Source: Alteromonas sp. 1_MG-2023 (GTDB lineage Bacteria > Pseudomonadota > Gammaproteobacteria > Enterobacterales > Alteromonadaceae). Taken from it: a stretch of 64,000 bases of DNA. Where the stretch lies: the NCBI RefSeq assembly GCF_030547075.1, contig NZ_JAUOQH010000008.1, forward strand, positions 1-64,000. Reading direction: 5' to 3'. Shown here one piece after another: positions 10,122 through 21,135 of this stretch. A model generated the notes under the pieces. The model was not told the origin of the DNA. It was given only the letters and a program-made list of their open reading frames with translations, and did no database searches. Position 1 is the stretch's first letter; each line of letters opens with the position of its first letter. Made by a program: the position numbers and the translations under genes.

Positions 10122-11207
10122 ATGAAAGACTCGGTTGTCAGAAAACTCGAAAACTTGGTGGAACGCTTCGAAGAAGTGCAGGCCTTATTAGGCGACCCAC
10201 AAGTAATCGGCAATCAAGATAAGTTTCGTAATTTGTCAAAAGAGTTTAGCCAGCTAGAGAGCGTAGTTGCAGGCTTTAATGCATACCAACAAGCGCAAGA
10301 AAATCTTGATTCAGCGAATGAAATGTTGAAAGAAGATGACGCAGAAATGCGTGAAATGGCGCAAGAAGAATTAAAAATTGCGAAAGCGGATATTGAACGC
10401 CTAGAAACTGAGCTTCAGGTTTTATTGTTACCTAAAGATCCTAACGATGACAGCAACTGCTTCTTAGAAGTGCGTGCCGGAGCGGGTGGTGATGAAGCCG
10501 CTATATTTGCGGGCGATTTATTCCGCATGTATAGCCGCTACGCTGAAACCAAGGGTTGGCGCGTAGAGCTAGTGAACGCCAACGAAGGTGAGCACGGAGG
10601 TTACAAAGAAGTTGTTGCGAATATTAGTGGTGACGGCGTTTACGGTATTTTGAAATTTGAATCTGGCGGTCACCGTGTTCAGCGTGTACCGGATACAGAA
10701 TCGCAAGGCCGTATTCACACCTCAGCGTGTACGGTTGCGGTATTACCTGAAATTCCAGAATCAGAAGCCATCGATATTAACCCTGCAGACCTTCGCATCG
10801 ATACCTTTAGAGCATCTGGTGCCGGTGGTCAGCACGTTAACAAAACCGACTCTGCTATTCGAATTACTCACTTACCGTCAGGGTTAGTGGTTGAATGTCA
10901 AGATGAGCGTTCGCAACATAAAAACCGGGCCAAAGCCATGTCTGTATTGCAAGCTCGATTGAACAACATCGAAGAAGAAAAGCGTGCGGCAGAAGAAGCG
11001 TCTACTCGTAAAAGCTTAGTAGGAAGTGGGGATCGTTCAGAGCGTATCCGTACCTATAACTTCCCGCAAGGCCGTGTCACCGATCACCGCATCAACTTAA
11101 CGATTTATCGTTTAGATGAAGTGATAGAAGGTGATTTGAAGCAGCTTCTCGACCCTATCATGCAAGAGCATCAAGCTGATCTGTTAGCCTCGTTATCAGA
11201 CGAATAA
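10122..11207 (+). CDS. prfA: peptide chain release factor 1
   Basis: RF1 recognises UAA/UAG and triggers peptide release. Its 361 residues are the normal length. The GGQ motif is in [13 protein letters not shown] (about residue 235); it enters the peptidyl-transferase centre and is methylated by PrmC. A PxT-type recognition loop region lies before it. It follows hemA by 15 bp, and prmC begins 4 bp after it. Confidence 0.97.
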   Translation: MKDSVVRKLENLVERFEEVQALLGDPQVIGNQDKFRNLSKEFSQLESVVAGFNAYQQAQENLDSANEMLKEDDAEMREMAQEELKIAKADIERLETELQVLLLPKDPNDDSNCFLEVRAGAGGDEAAIFAGDLFRMYSRYAETKGWRVELVNANEGEHGGYKEVVANISGDGVYGILKFESGGHRVQRVPDTESQGRIHTSACTVAVLPEIPESEAIDINPADLRIDTFRASGAGGQHVNKTDSAIRITHLPSGLVVECQDERSQHKNRAKAMSVLQARLNNIEEEKRAAEEASTRKSLVGSGDRSERIRTYNFPQGRVTDHRINLTIYRLDEVIEGDLKQLLDPIMQEHQADLLASLSDE

Positions 11208-11211
11208 TACC

Positions 11212-12108
11212 ATGCGTATAGACGCAGCATTAGCGTGGGCGATAGCCGAGTTACATGAAGGCGAATCGCCAGCTATTGATGCAAAAGTGTTGTTAAGCCA
11301 TGTATTAGATAAACCTCAAGTTTACCTATTTACATGGCCAGACAAAACGTTAAGCGTTGACGCTATTTCTCAATATAAAGCACTGGTAGGCAAACGCGCC
11401 CAAGGTATGCCAGTCGCTTACCTAACGGGCACTCGTGATTTTTGGACGCTACGTTTAGCAACCTCGCCTCATACGCTAATTCCTCGCCCGGATACGGAAG
11501 TTCTAGTAGAGCAGACCCTCACTTGTATCGCGTCAATGCAGTTTGCCAATGCGCTTGTACACAATAAGCTAGCAAGGAGTGAGCTTGTAAACAGTGAACT
11601 AGCCATTTGTGATTTAGGCACAGGCACAGGTGCAATTGCACTGGCACTGGCTTCTGAATTGCCTAGTGCTAGTGTTACAGGTGTAGATTTACTGCCTGAA
11701 GCGGTGCAACTGGCCACTAGCAATGCAGCGCTTAATAACATTTCCAATGTACAGTTTAAGCAAAGTAGTTGGTTCGATAATTTAGCGGGCGAGAAATTTC
11801 ACGTTATTGTTTCCAATCCACCATATATAGAAACATCCAGCCCTTTTCTTCAGCAAGGTGATGTGCGGTTTGAGCCTGCATCAGCGCTTACCTCGGGCGC
11901 CGATGGGCTTGATGATATCAAGCATATTATTGCACTGGCACCCACCCATTTATTTGAAGGCGGTTTACTGGCTTTTGAGCATGGTTTTGACCAAGGAAAA
12001 GCAGTGAGCGACCTGTTAAAGGCCCAAGGTTTTGTGGACGTTTGTACCGAAAAAGACTATGGCGGGAATGACCGAGTCACTTACGGTTACTTATCTACAA
12101 CAGGTTAA
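11212..12108 (+). CDS. prmC: release factor glutamine N5-methyltransferase
   Basis: SAM-dependent enzyme that methylates the GGQ glutamine of RF1 and RF2. It shows an N-terminal helical domain, the SAM loop DLGTGTGAIALALASE (near residue 135) and the catalytic NPPY in IVSNPPYIETS. At 298 residues it is slightly longer than E. coli PrmC. The extra residues are in an ASMQFANALVHNKLARSEL stretch ahead of the SAM loop. It directly follows its substrate gene prfA. Confidence 0.95.
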   Translation: MRIDAALAWAIAELHEGESPAIDAKVLLSHVLDKPQVYLFTWPDKTLSVDAISQYKALVGKRAQGMPVAYLTGTRDFWTLRLATSPHTLIPRPDTEVLVEQTLTCIASMQFANALVHNKLARSELVNSELAICDLGTGTGAIALALASELPSASVTGVDLLPEAVQLATSNAALNNISNVQFKQSSWFDNLAGEKFHVIVSNPPYIETSSPFLQQGDVRFEPASALTSGADGLDDIKHIIALAPTHLFEGGLLAFEHGFDQGKAVSDLLKAQGFVDVCTEKDYGGNDRVTYGYLSTTG

Positions 12109-12205
12109 GAATTTGTCACTTCTATTTTGTTACTCATATTGAGGCTTGCTAAAAATACGTATTGCATTAGTATTTTAAAAGCATTTGGGGAACAGGAAGT
12201 TATAG

Positions 12206-13780
12206 ATGAACGACGATTTGCTTTTCATCGACGATGATGAAGAAGATGTTGTAGAAGAACTGGGCACATGGAAAATTCTTATTGTTGATGATGAGCCAGA
12301 GGTTCATGCCATCACAAAATTGGCCCTTAATGACTTTTTCTTAAATGGTAAAACCCTCGAGTTTATCAGTGCTTACAGCGGCGATGAAGCAAAGCGATGT
12401 TTCAGAGAACATGATGACATAGCAGTAGTATTACTCGATGTTGTTATGGAAAGTGACGACGCAGGTTTACTTGTTGCAGAGTATGTTCGCAATGAACTCG
12501 ACAATCACTTTACCCGCATTATTCTGCGTACTGGCCAGCCAGGCCAAGCGCCTGAAAAAGATGTCATCATTAATTACGACATTAATGACTATAAATCTAA
12601 AACCGAATTAACCGCCCAAAAACTGTTCACCGTCATTATTGCCGCGCTACGTTCTTATCGCGATATTATTGTGATTGAAGAAAGCCGTGCTGGTTTAGAA
12701 AAAATTATTGATGCGTCGGTAGACTTATTTTCTTCCAGTTCGCTAGAAAAATTCATGCAAGGCATTATCCAGCAACTTGCTTCCATTTTAGGCTGCTCTA
12801 AAGATGCTGCCTATATCACTACGGCGGTTGCGGCTACGCCTGATGCTTCTGCAAACCCAGCAAAGGCACTCGATCTTAATGAACTGTATGTATTTGCCGG
12901 TAACGGTGAATATTCAGATAAAGAAGGCGTGCTATTAAAAGACGCGGTGACACCTGAAGAATATGAGCTTTGTAAGCGCGCTATGCGCGACCGTGAAATT
13001 GTATACGCAGAAGACCACGTAGTGGCGTATTGCAACAGTAAAACGCAAAATGGCGCTTTGTTGTATTTGTCTGGTTTACCTCGCCGTATTGGCGAAAACG
13101 ACAAACACTTGGTAAGACGCTTCTCGAACAGTGTTCAACTTGCCTTTGATAATGTGCTTAAAACGATAGAAATAGAAGGCACCCAAAGAGAAATCATTGA
13201 GCGCTTAGGCAAAGCCATGGAATACGAAGGGCAGGGCAGCAACCATATCACGCGAATGAGTGCGATGGCCGAAGTGATGGGATGTGGCATTGGCATGAGT
13301 GAAAATGATGTTAGAGAATTAAAACTCGCTATTCCACTGCATGATGTAGGCAATTCTCGGGTTCCGGTTACCATACTTCGTAAAACTGAGCCACTAACGG
13401 AAGAGGACGTTTTTGCTATTCGTCAACACGCCGAATTTGGCTATCAGATTTTAAAAGACTCTTCTAGGCCCACTATTCAACTAGCTGCCACATTAGCAAG
13501 ACAACATCACGAGCGCTGGGATGGCAAAGGTTATCCTGAAAGCCTTCAAGGGGAAACCATAATGCTGCAAAGCCGAATTGCTACCTTGTTAGATGTGTTT
13601 GATGCATTAGTTAATGCGCGCCCCTATAAAACCGCTTGGCCACTAGAAAAAGTTGAAAAAGTTATCTTGGAAGAGAAAGGACGGCATTTCGACCCTAATT
13701 TGGTTGATTACTTGTTAAGCCATATTGAAAAATTCATGGCCATTCAGCATCACTACCCTGATATTCCCGATTATGTTTAA
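12206..13780 (+). CDS. response regulator with DUF3369 and HD-GYP phosphodiesterase domains
   Basis: A 524-residue protein in three parts. A receiver domain (about 25-145) has the acidic pocket in IVDDEP and the phospho-Asp in VVLLDVV. A DUF3369/GAF-like middle (about 165-330) follows. The C-terminal HD-GYP domain has HD in PLHDVGNSRVP and the GYP signature in HHERWDGKGYP. HD-GYP proteins degrade cyclic di-GMP; here phosphorylation would be the input. The residue after HDVG is Asn where most family members have Lys. No partner kinase is adjacent. The gene sits between prmC and sirB2, inside an otherwise conserved group. Confidence 0.87.
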   Translation: MNDDLLFIDDDEEDVVEELGTWKILIVDDEPEVHAITKLALNDFFLNGKTLEFISAYSGDEAKRCFREHDDIAVVLLDVVMESDDAGLLVAEYVRNELDNHFTRIILRTGQPGQAPEKDVIINYDINDYKSKTELTAQKLFTVIIAALRSYRDIIVIEESRAGLEKIIDASVDLFSSSSLEKFMQGIIQQLASILGCSKDAAYITTAVAATPDASANPAKALDLNELYVFAGNGEYSDKEGVLLKDAVTPEEYELCKRAMRDREIVYAEDHVVAYCNSKTQNGALLYLSGLPRRIGENDKHLVRRFSNSVQLAFDNVLKTIEIEGTQREIIERLGKAMEYEGQGSNHITRMSAMAEVMGCGIGMSENDVRELKLAIPLHDVGNSRVPVTILRKTEPLTEEDVFAIRQHAEFGYQILKDSSRPTIQLAATLARQHHERWDGKGYPESLQGETIMLQSRIATLLDVFDALVNARPYKTAWPLEKVEKVILEEKGRHFDPNLVDYLLSHIEKFMAIQHHYPDIPDYV

Positions 13781-13866
13781 CTTAGTCGAACGCTTTTAAA
13801 TGACGTACAATAACGAATAATCAATTATTTAGATAATCAACGCTCTAGCATGATAGGAATTATTGT

Positions 13867-14238
13867 ATGTATATGATGGCGAAGCATCTTCATTTAACGG
13901 CAGTAGGGTTAAGTATATTACTGTTTGTTTTTCGCTTTATCTGGTCACAATTCGACGCCACAATTTTAGCTAAGAAATGGGTTAAAATTGTCCCTCATAT
14001 TATTGACACTATTTTGCTCGCCAGTGCAATTTGGCTGTGCGTGATCTTGTCTCAATATCCCATAGTCAATGCGTGGCTAACGTTTAAATTAGCAGGTGTT
14101 ATTGCCTATATCGTGCTTGGTTTATTTGCGCTCAAAAAAGCGAAAACCACCGTGGGCCGCTGGGCATTCTTTATAGCTGCGCTTGTTGTGCTTATGGCCA
14201 CTGCAACAGTAGCCATTACCAAACAACCCTTATTCTAG
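13867..14238 (+). CDS. sirB2: SirB2 family inner membrane protein
   Basis: A 123-residue protein with four hydrophobic segments spanning nearly its whole length. It begins YMMAKHLHLTAVGLSILLFV, a SirB2/YchQ-type N terminus. The family's biochemical function is unknown. In E. coli and Salmonella sirB2 and sirB1 lie between prmC and kdsA. Here sirB2 directly precedes kdsA and no sirB1 is present between them. Confidence 0.82.
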   Translation: MYMMAKHLHLTAVGLSILLFVFRFIWSQFDATILAKKWVKIVPHIIDTILLASAIWLCVILSQYPIVNAWLTFKLAGVIAYIVLGLFALKKAKTTVGRWAFFIAALVVLMATATVAITKQPLF

Positions 14239-15117
<879 letters not shown>

Positions 15118-15133
15118 GCTAGTCTGATGGCGA

Positions 15134-15156
15134 ATGCCGGTGCGTTGCACCGGCAT
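15134..15156 (+). terminator. strong hairpin after kdsA (no T-run)
   Basis: The inverted repeat ATGCCGGTGC-GTT-GCACCGGCAT has a perfect 10-bp stem and begins 17 bp after the kdsA stop. No T-run follows on either strand. It may stabilise the 3' end or act in rho-dependent termination rather than as a classic terminator. Confidence 0.5.
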
Positions 15157-15178
15157 GCGTATCAGGTGTGGGCAGGTA

Positions 15179-15466
15179 TTATTCGCTTTCAGCGACTAAT
15201 ACAGTACTTTCTTTATTTTTCTCTTTTGCCATAGCAAGTAAGTTATTGTGAAGCGCAATTTGCGTTTCTTCTGCCAATAAAGCATTTGACTGCTTTTTAA
15301 CATCAATGTGAGCGTCGTTCGCAGGCAATACGTCTGCCATGTTAACGCTGGTCATTGCGTTAGTGATAAGCGATTGAAGATTGATCTTTTCTGGTTGTAC
15401 GTTAGCATTTGCTGCAGCGCTGGCAAAAGCCATTACAGAAACACTAGCTAGTAATAATTTTTTCAT
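15179..15466 (-). CDS. small exported protein, function unknown
   Basis: I set the start at 15466 because AGGTG lies about 8 nt upstream and the product then begins with a clear signal peptide (MKKLLLASVSVMAFASAAANA). The mature part is about 73 residues, hydrophilic and cysteine-free, with a predicted helical middle (KKQSNALLAEETQIALHNNL). A longer reading would add 44 residues with no signal-like order. No family is recognised. Confidence 0.6.
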   Translation of the reverse strand: MKKLLLASVSVMAFASAAANANVQPEKINLQSLITNAMTSVNMADVLPANDAHIDVKKQSNALLAEETQIALHNNLLAMAKEKNKESTVLVAESE

Positions 15467-15626
15467 TTTCACACCTAATAAAAATAATTTAAAAATATGT
15501 TTCCACTTGTTAAATTGTTTAACAAGTAGGCTTTGTAAAGAGTTGATATTCGTACCTCTTTTCAAAGTTCGCGCAAATATTACCCAAAATTCGCACAAAA
15601 ATAAAACGAGTAAAAGTATGGGTTAT

Positions 15627-15643
15627 CATTAGTAAAACTAATG
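15627..15643 (+). promoter_or_regulatory. candidate GcvA operator (autoregulation site)
   Basis: A perfect 7-bp inverted repeat CATTAGT-AAA-ACTAATG lies about 50 bp before the gcvA start. Each arm contains CTAAT on one strand, the core described for GcvA-binding sites in E. coli. Its position would suit negative autoregulation. Confidence 0.45.
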
Positions 15644-15693
15644 CTTTCCTTGCTACTTTGGTATGATTAGGTCACACAAGGTTTTTTTCTTAC

Positions 15694-16593
15694 ATGCATC
15701 GACGTCTTCCCCCTCTAAATGCCTTAAAAGCCTTTGAAGCGGCTGCACGGCACCTAAGCTTTACTAAAGCTGCAGATGAGCTTTTTGTTACCCAAGCTGC
15801 GGTCAGTCATCAAATTAAAGCGCTTGAAGAATTCTTATCGATGAAGTTATTTATTCGTCGTAACAGAACCTTATTGCTAACCGAGGAAGGGCAGGCTTAC
15901 TTTCTTGAATTAAAAGATATCTTTAAGAACCTGCAAGAAGCAACTGAAAGACTGCTTGCCCGCGGTAGTAAAGGGGCAATTACCGTGGCTATGCCACCGA
16001 GTTTTGCTAGCCAATGGCTAGTGCCTCGAATCAGTCAGTTTAGTTTGGCGCAGCCTGACATAGACGTCAGAATTAAAGCGGTAGACTTCGATGAGGGCTT
16101 TTTGGACGACGATGTAGATGTTGCCATTTACTACGGCAAAGGCCGGTGGAGTGGCCTGCAAGCAGACAAACTCCACCGTGAATTCCTTACCCCGCTGTGT
16201 TCCCCTATGCTTTTTAATGGTCCTAAGCCGTTATCGAGCTTGGCGGATTTACGTCATCACGTGCTACTTCACGACTTAAGCCGCGCGGCATGGAAGAATT
16301 GGCTCAAGCATGTGGGTGTATCAGGGGTAAATGTTAATCATGGACCGGTATTCAGCCACTCTATGTTGGTACTGCAAGCTGCCGCGTTAGGGCAGGGGAT
16401 TGCGCTAGGTAATACGGTACTGGCCCGCCCAGAGTTAGATGCCGGGCGCTTAATAATGCCTTTCGAAGAAAAAGTAGAAAGCCGTGATGCCTTTTATTTA
16501 GTGTGCGAAGAGTCTCAAGCTGAACTAGGTAAGATTGCCGCTTTTAGAGAGTGGATCTTAGCCTTAGTAGAAGAAGAACAAGACGATGTTTGA
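15694..16593 (+). CDS. gcvA: LysR-type regulator, GcvA-like
   Basis: A 299-residue LysR protein. The winged helix-turn-helix is in residues 1-65 (LNALKAFEAAARHLSFTKAA, then FVTQAAVSHQIKALE), followed by a substrate-binding domain. The N-terminal pattern matches GcvA, and the neighbours ygdD and rlmM follow the E. coli gcvA-ygdD-rlmM order. The expected role is control of the glycine cleavage system. The effector here is unproven. Confidence 0.82.
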   Translation: MHRRLPPLNALKAFEAAARHLSFTKAADELFVTQAAVSHQIKALEEFLSMKLFIRRNRTLLLTEEGQAYFLELKDIFKNLQEATERLLARGSKGAITVAMPPSFASQWLVPRISQFSLAQPDIDVRIKAVDFDEGFLDDDVDVAIYYGKGRWSGLQADKLHREFLTPLCSPMLFNGPKPLSSLADLRHHVLLHDLSRAAWKNWLKHVGVSGVNVNHGPVFSHSMLVLQAAALGQGIALGNTVLARPELDAGRLIMPFEEKVESRDAFYLVCEESQAELGKIAAFREWILALVEEEQDDV

Positions 16594-17242
16594 TTTTCAA
16601 ATTCACAGTACAAACAAAAACGCAGCGCCGCCATTTGCTCGAATTATATTAGGCCACGGTGCTGGCGCGGGTATGCAGCATGAATTTATGCAAACGATGG
16701 CCACCATCTTGAATGGTCATGGGGTTGAGGTTGTGTTGTTTAATTTCCCTTATATGCAAACTATCATTGAAACTAAAAAACGTAGGCCGCCAGATAGAGC
16801 AGATAAATTACTCGCTCATTTTAATGCTGTTATTCAAGAAATAGGGACCACCCGAGATTCGCTTCCTACCTTTATTGGTGGAAAGTCGATGGGTGGACGT
16901 ATGGCAACTATGGTGCTTGATGATGCTGACGGAATAGCCGGCGCTGTAGCATTAGGTTATCCATTTCACCCTCCAGGTAAGCCAGAAAAGCTCAGAACCG
17001 CCCATTTAGAAACGCTTAATAAACCACTGCTTATAATACAAGGCGAGCGAGATACCTTCGGTACAAAAAGTGAAGTAGAAAACTATAATTTATCGTCGAT
17101 GATTAGTTTTTCGTTTTTGGAAGATGGCGATCATAGTTTTAAACCTAGAAAGCGAAGTGGCTTTACCTTAGCGACACATATAGAATGCGCGGCTAAACAG
17201 GTTGCAGACTTTATGAAAGCCCAAACGACTATGAATGTATGA
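16586..17242 (+). CDS. alpha/beta hydrolase (KANL3/Tex30-like family)
   Basis: A 218-residue single-domain hydrolase. The oxyanion region is LGHGAGAGMQHEFM, the nucleophile serine lies in GGKSMGGRMA, the acid in QGERDTFG and the histidine in DGDHSFK. The substrate is unknown. It overlaps the end of gcvA by 8 bp and the start of ygdD by 4 bp (ATGA), so the three genes are translationally coupled. This hydrolase is not part of the E. coli arrangement. Confidence 0.82.
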   Translation: MFDFQIHSTNKNAAPPFARIILGHGAGAGMQHEFMQTMATILNGHGVEVVLFNFPYMQTIIETKKRRPPDRADKLLAHFNAVIQEIGTTRDSLPTFIGGKSMGGRMATMVLDDADGIAGAVALGYPFHPPGKPEKLRTAHLETLNKPLLIIQGERDTFGTKSEVENYNLSSMISFSFLEDGDHSFKPRKRSGFTLATHIECAAKQVADFMKAQTTMNV

Positions 17243-17658
17243 AAACAGTAGACTCAGATACAAACCTACATTTAGGGCTAAGTGAAATTTGGCTTATTGC
17301 AGGTATCTTGTTAGCGGGCAGCGCCGTTATGCTAGGCGCGTTTGGTGCACATGGCTTAAAAGCTATTTTATCACCTTCTGCGTTAGCGACGTTTGAAGTA
17401 GGTGTGCGCTATCAAATGTACCATGGACTTGCGATAATCGCGTTAAGTGCGCTTGTGTCTGTGGTTCAGGTTACATGGTTGAACCGCGTGGCGGCTTTGT
17501 TTGTTGCAGGTTGCGTGTTATTTAGTGGCAGCGTTTATTTACTTTCAATAACGGGAAGTAAGTTTTTTGGGCCTATCACCCCGCTTGGTGGCCTATTAAT
17601 GATTATTGGTTGGATAATGTTGTTATTCGCTGTAGTGAAAGGAAAAGAGAATGACTAG
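17239..17658 (+). CDS. ygdD: DUF423 inner membrane protein YgdD
   Basis: A 139-residue protein with four hydrophobic segments and the family segment MLGAFGAHGLKAILSPSALA, typical of DUF423/YgdD. Biochemical function is unknown. It starts with an ATGA overlap on the upstream hydrolase gene and overlaps the rlmM start by 8 bp. The ygdD-rlmM order is as in E. coli. Confidence 0.85.
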   Translation: MKTVDSDTNLHLGLSEIWLIAGILLAGSAVMLGAFGAHGLKAILSPSALATFEVGVRYQMYHGLAIIALSALVSVVQVTWLNRVAALFVAGCVLFSGSVYLLSITGSKFFGPITPLGGLLMIIGWIMLLFAVVKGKEND

Positions 17659-18745
17659 CATTTTGGCCTATTGTCGCCCTGGCTATGAAAACGACACCGC
17701 TAATGAACTGGCTACACGATATGGCGAAAAAGAATTCTTTGGTTATCCGGTATCAAAATCGAACACAGGCTTTGTACATTATAATTTGTACGACAAAACA
17801 AGCTTAGGCAGCGCGCTTTCGTTATTTGCGGTAAGTGAGTCTATCTTTCCTCGCCAGTTAATCGGTGTATTCGCTACGTTAAATAATATAGAAAAAGACG
17901 ATAGAGTAGGGCAAGTGCTCGAGGCGCTAGAAGATGTGTCGCTAGAGGAACTCACTGGCGCACATGGTGTATTCGGCGCCATCGACGTTGAATACCCAGA
18001 TACGGAAGACGGCAAAACCCTTGCGAAATTTTGTAGGAAGTTTACCGTTCCTCTTCGTCAGGCATTAAGAAAAAAGGGCTGGTTGTCGCCTAAGGAAAAC
18101 GATACTAAGCCTAAACTGCATGTTTTCTTTGAGTCTTTTGAAACTTGCTATATAGGCTATAGTTTGGCTGGTTATCGCTCTAATGACCATTTAGGCATTT
18201 GCCGATTAAAGTTCCCTTCTGATTCGCCAAGTCGTTCAACCCTTAAGTTGGAAGACGCGTTAGTCAATATGCTAAGTGCCGAAGAACAACGATTGGTGTT
18301 AAGAGCCGGTGGCCGGGCAGTAGATTTAGGGGCCTGCCCAGGCGGGTGGACTTATCAATTGGTGAAACGTGAAATGTACGTAGAAGCGATTGATAATGGT
18401 GCCATTGCCGAGAGTTTAATGAGCACAGGGCTTGTTGAACATCATGCTGCAGACGGGTTTACATACAGACCACAATTTGGTCGTGTAGATTTACTTGTGT
18501 GTGATATGATAGAGCAACCCGATCGGGTAGCAAAGCTGATGGGTGACTGGTTGGTAAAACATTGGGCCACTCATACGGTGTTTAATTTAAAGCTACCCAT
18601 GAAACGACGATATGAAACCGTTATAGAGGCCATGTCGACGTTAATGACCAGATTGAATGCGTTAGACGATGCATTCACTGTCAAGGTAAGACATCTCTAT
18701 CATGACAGAGATGAAGTTACAGTAACGATTGTACGCACTTCGTAA
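17651..18745 (+). CDS. rlmM: 23S rRNA 2'-O-ribose C2498 methyltransferase
   Basis: A 364-residue protein with an N-terminal THUMP-like region and a C-terminal Rossmann methyltransferase domain. The SAM motif is in VDLGACPGGWTYQLV (about residue 220) and the catalytic-site motif is LVCDMIEQP. It modifies C2498 of 23S rRNA in E. coli. It is last in the overlapping gcvA-hydrolase-ygdD-rlmM operon. Confidence 0.94.
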   Translation: MTSILAYCRPGYENDTANELATRYGEKEFFGYPVSKSNTGFVHYNLYDKTSLGSALSLFAVSESIFPRQLIGVFATLNNIEKDDRVGQVLEALEDVSLEELTGAHGVFGAIDVEYPDTEDGKTLAKFCRKFTVPLRQALRKKGWLSPKENDTKPKLHVFFESFETCYIGYSLAGYRSNDHLGICRLKFPSDSPSRSTLKLEDALVNMLSAEEQRLVLRAGGRAVDLGACPGGWTYQLVKREMYVEAIDNGAIAESLMSTGLVEHHAADGFTYRPQFGRVDLLVCDMIEQPDRVAKLMGDWLVKHWATHTVFNLKLPMKRRYETVIEAMSTLMTRLNALDDAFTVKVRHLYHDRDEVTVTIVRTS

Positions 18746-18894
18746 AACGAGGTGTGTTTTTGTTATTTTTAATAAAATATTCATATTGCTTATGCTATTG
18801 ATATTTAAATAAAAAATTAATGGTGGCTCGGTTTTTCACAAACGTTTTCAGAGTTTGTGCTAAATAAAGGTATATCTCTTATACAGAAATCCTT

Positions 18895-18900
18895 TATAAT
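18895..18900 (+). promoter_or_regulatory. -10 element upstream of the EF-G gene
   Basis: A perfect TATAAT lies 40 bp before the start codon and is followed by a GC-rich CCGGCCG discriminator. I cannot find a good -35 at 16-18 bp. The GC-rich discriminator would suit growth-rate control. Confidence 0.4.
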
Positions 18901-18939
18901 CCGGCCGTTTTTTTACGCTGAATCAATGAAAGTGAACTA

Positions 18940-21024
18940 ATGTCAGACTTATCCCATTACAGAAACATTGGTATTTTCGCCCACGTAGACGCGGGTAAAA
19001 CTACCACTACAGAACGTATTTTGAAGCTTACTGGTCAAATCCATAAAACCGGTGAAGTACACGACGGTGAGTCAACTACTGACTTCATGGAACAAGAAGC
19101 TGAGCGTGGTATTACTATCCAGTCGGCAGCAGTAAGCTGTTTCTGGAAAGATCACCGCTTCAACGTTATCGATACTCCTGGACACGTTGACTTCACAGTT
19201 GAAGTTTACCGTTCATTAAAAGTATTAGACGGCGGTATCGGTGTATTCTGTGGTTCTGGTGGTGTTGAACCGCAATCAGAAACTAACTGGCGTTATGCTA
19301 ACGAATCAGAAGTTGCACGTATTATCTTCGTAAATAAATTAGACCGTATGGGTGCTGATTTTTACCGTGTAACTGAGCAAGTACGTAAAGTACTTGGTGC
19401 TGTACCACTAATTATGACGTTACCAATTGGTATCGAAGATGACTTCGTAGGTGTAGTAGACGTATTGACTAAACAAGCATACGTTTGGGATGACACTGGT
19501 CTTCCTGAAAACTACGAAATTAAAGACGTTCCTGCAGACATGGTAGACAAAGTTGATGAATACCATGAAATGCTTATCGAAACTGCTGTAGAGCAAGACG
19601 ATGACCTAATGGAAGCGTACATGGAAGGTGAAACGCCTTCGGTTGAAGACATCAAGCGTTGTATCCGTAAAGGTACACGTGACCTTGCTTTCTTCCCTAC
19701 GTTCTGTGGTTCTGCATTCAAAAACAAAGGTGTTCAACTAGTACTTGACGCTGTTGTTGATTACTTACCGTCTCCTACAGAAGTTGATCCTCAGCCTCTT
19801 ATGGATGAAGAAGGTAACGAAAATGGCGAACATGCAATCGTATCTGCTGATGAAACGTTTAAAGCGTTAGCATTTAAGATCATGGATGACCGTTTCGGTG
19901 CACTAACATTCGTACGTATTTACTCTGGTAAATTGAACAAGGGTGACACTATCCTTAACTCGTTTACGGGTAAAACTGAGCGTGTTGGCCGTATGGTTGA
20001 GATGCAAGCTGACGAACGTATTGAGTTATCTAGCGCACAAGCGGGTGACATCATTGCTATCGTAGGCATGAAGAACGTACAAACTGGTCACACACTTTGT
20101 GATCCGAAAGATCCAGTAACACTAGAGCCAATGGTTTTCCCAACTCCAGTAATCTCGATTGCTGTTCAGCCTAAAGATAAAGGCGGAAATGAGAAAATGG
20201 GTATCGCTATCGGTAAAATGATTGCAGAAGATCCTTCTTTCCAAGTTGAAACTGATGAAGATTCAGGCGAAACCATCCTTAAAGGTATGGGTGAGCTTCA
20301 CTTAGACATCAAAGTAGACATTCTTAAGCGTACTTACGGTGTAGACCTTATTGTTGGTCAACCTCAAGTTGCTTACCGTGAAACTATCACTAAAGAAATT
20401 GAAGATAGCTACACGCATAAGAAGCAATCTGGTGGTTCTGGTCAGTTCGGTAAAATCGACTACCGCATCAAGCCTGGCGAAGCGAACTCTGGTTTCACGT
20501 TCACTTCATCAGTTGTTGGTGGTAACGTACCAAAAGAATTTTGGCCTGCAGTAGAGAAAGGCTTCAAGTCAATGATGGGCGAAGGTGTTCTAGCTGGCTT
20601 CCCAGTACTAGACGTTGAAGTTGAACTTTACGACGGTGGTTTCCACGCAGTAGATTCATCTGCAATCGCGTTCGAAATTGCTGCTAAAGGCGCTTTCCGC
20701 CAGTCTATTCCTAAAGCGGGTGCACAACTTCTTGAGCCAATCATGAAAGTTGACGTATTCACGCCAGAAGATCACGTTGGTGACGTAATCGGTGACCTTA
20801 ACCGTCGTCGTGGTATGCTTAGCGACCAAGAAGCTGGTTTAACTGGCGTTCGCATTAAAGCAGACGTTCCGTTATCAGAAATGTTCGGTTACATCGGTTC
20901 ACTACGTACAATGACATCTGGTCGTGGTCAGTTCTCTATGGAGTTCTCACACTACGCAGCTTGTCCACAAAACGTAGCTGACAAAGTAATGGAAGAAGCT
21001 AAAGCACGTAAAGCAGCGAAGTAA
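18940..21024 (+). CDS. fusA2: elongation factor G, second paralogue type
   Basis: A 694-residue translational GTPase with G1 [13 protein letters not shown]3 DTPGH, G4 NKLD, and full domains II-V. Its sequence (for example [19 protein letters not shown]) and its isolated position, away from rpsL-rpsG-tufA, suggest the second EF-G type found in many Alteromonadales and Vibrionales. It may act in translocation or in ribosome recycling. Codon use looks strongly biased to preferred codons (GGT, CGT, GAA, AAC), implying high expression. Confidence 0.9.
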   Translation: MSDLSHYRNIGIFAHVDAGKTTTTERILKLTGQIHKTGEVHDGESTTDFMEQEAERGITIQSAAVSCFWKDHRFNVIDTPGHVDFTVEVYRSLKVLDGGIGVFCGSGGVEPQSETNWRYANESEVARIIFVNKLDRMGADFYRVTEQVRKVLGAVPLIMTLPIGIEDDFVGVVDVLTKQAYVWDDTGLPENYEIKDVPADMVDKVDEYHEMLIETAVEQDDDLMEAYMEGETPSVEDIKRCIRKGTRDLAFFPTFCGSAFKNKGVQLVLDAVVDYLPSPTEVDPQPLMDEEGNENGEHAIVSADETFKALAFKIMDDRFGALTFVRIYSGKLNKGDTILNSFTGKTERVGRMVEMQADERIELSSAQAGDIIAIVGMKNVQTGHTLCDPKDPVTLEPMVFPTPVISIAVQPKDKGGNEKMGIAIGKMIAEDPSFQVETDEDSGETILKGMGELHLDIKVDILKRTYGVDLIVGQPQVAYRETITKEIEDSYTHKKQSGGSGQFGKIDYRIKPGEANSGFTFTSSVVGGNVPKEFWPAVEKGFKSMMGEGVLAGFPVLDVEVELYDGGFHAVDSSAIAFEIAAKGAFRQSIPKAGAQLLEPIMKVDVFTPEDHVGDVIGDLNRRRGMLSDQEAGLTGVRIKADVPLSEMFGYIGSLRTMTSGRGQFSMEFSHYAACPQNVADKVMEEAKARKAAK

Positions 21025-21072
21025 TTCGCTACTAACTAGGTAAGCATTCATGCTTACCTTAGTGTTAAGCAT

Positions 21073-21108
21073 AAAAAAGCCCGTCAGATTTATCTGACGG
21101 GCTTTTTT
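21073..21108. terminator. bidirectional terminator between fusA2 and cynS
   Basis: A perfect 10-bp stem GCCCGTCAGA-TTTA-TCTGACGGGC is flanked by A6 and T6 runs. It therefore serves both converging genes. Confidence 0.92.
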
Positions 21109-21135
21109 GTTTTTTGCTTTAGCACCCTTGGCTAA

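Noticed and set aside
15134..15156. Classic rho-independent terminator of kdsA
   Set aside because: The hairpin is strong but no T-run follows, so it is listed only as a hairpin of uncertain role.
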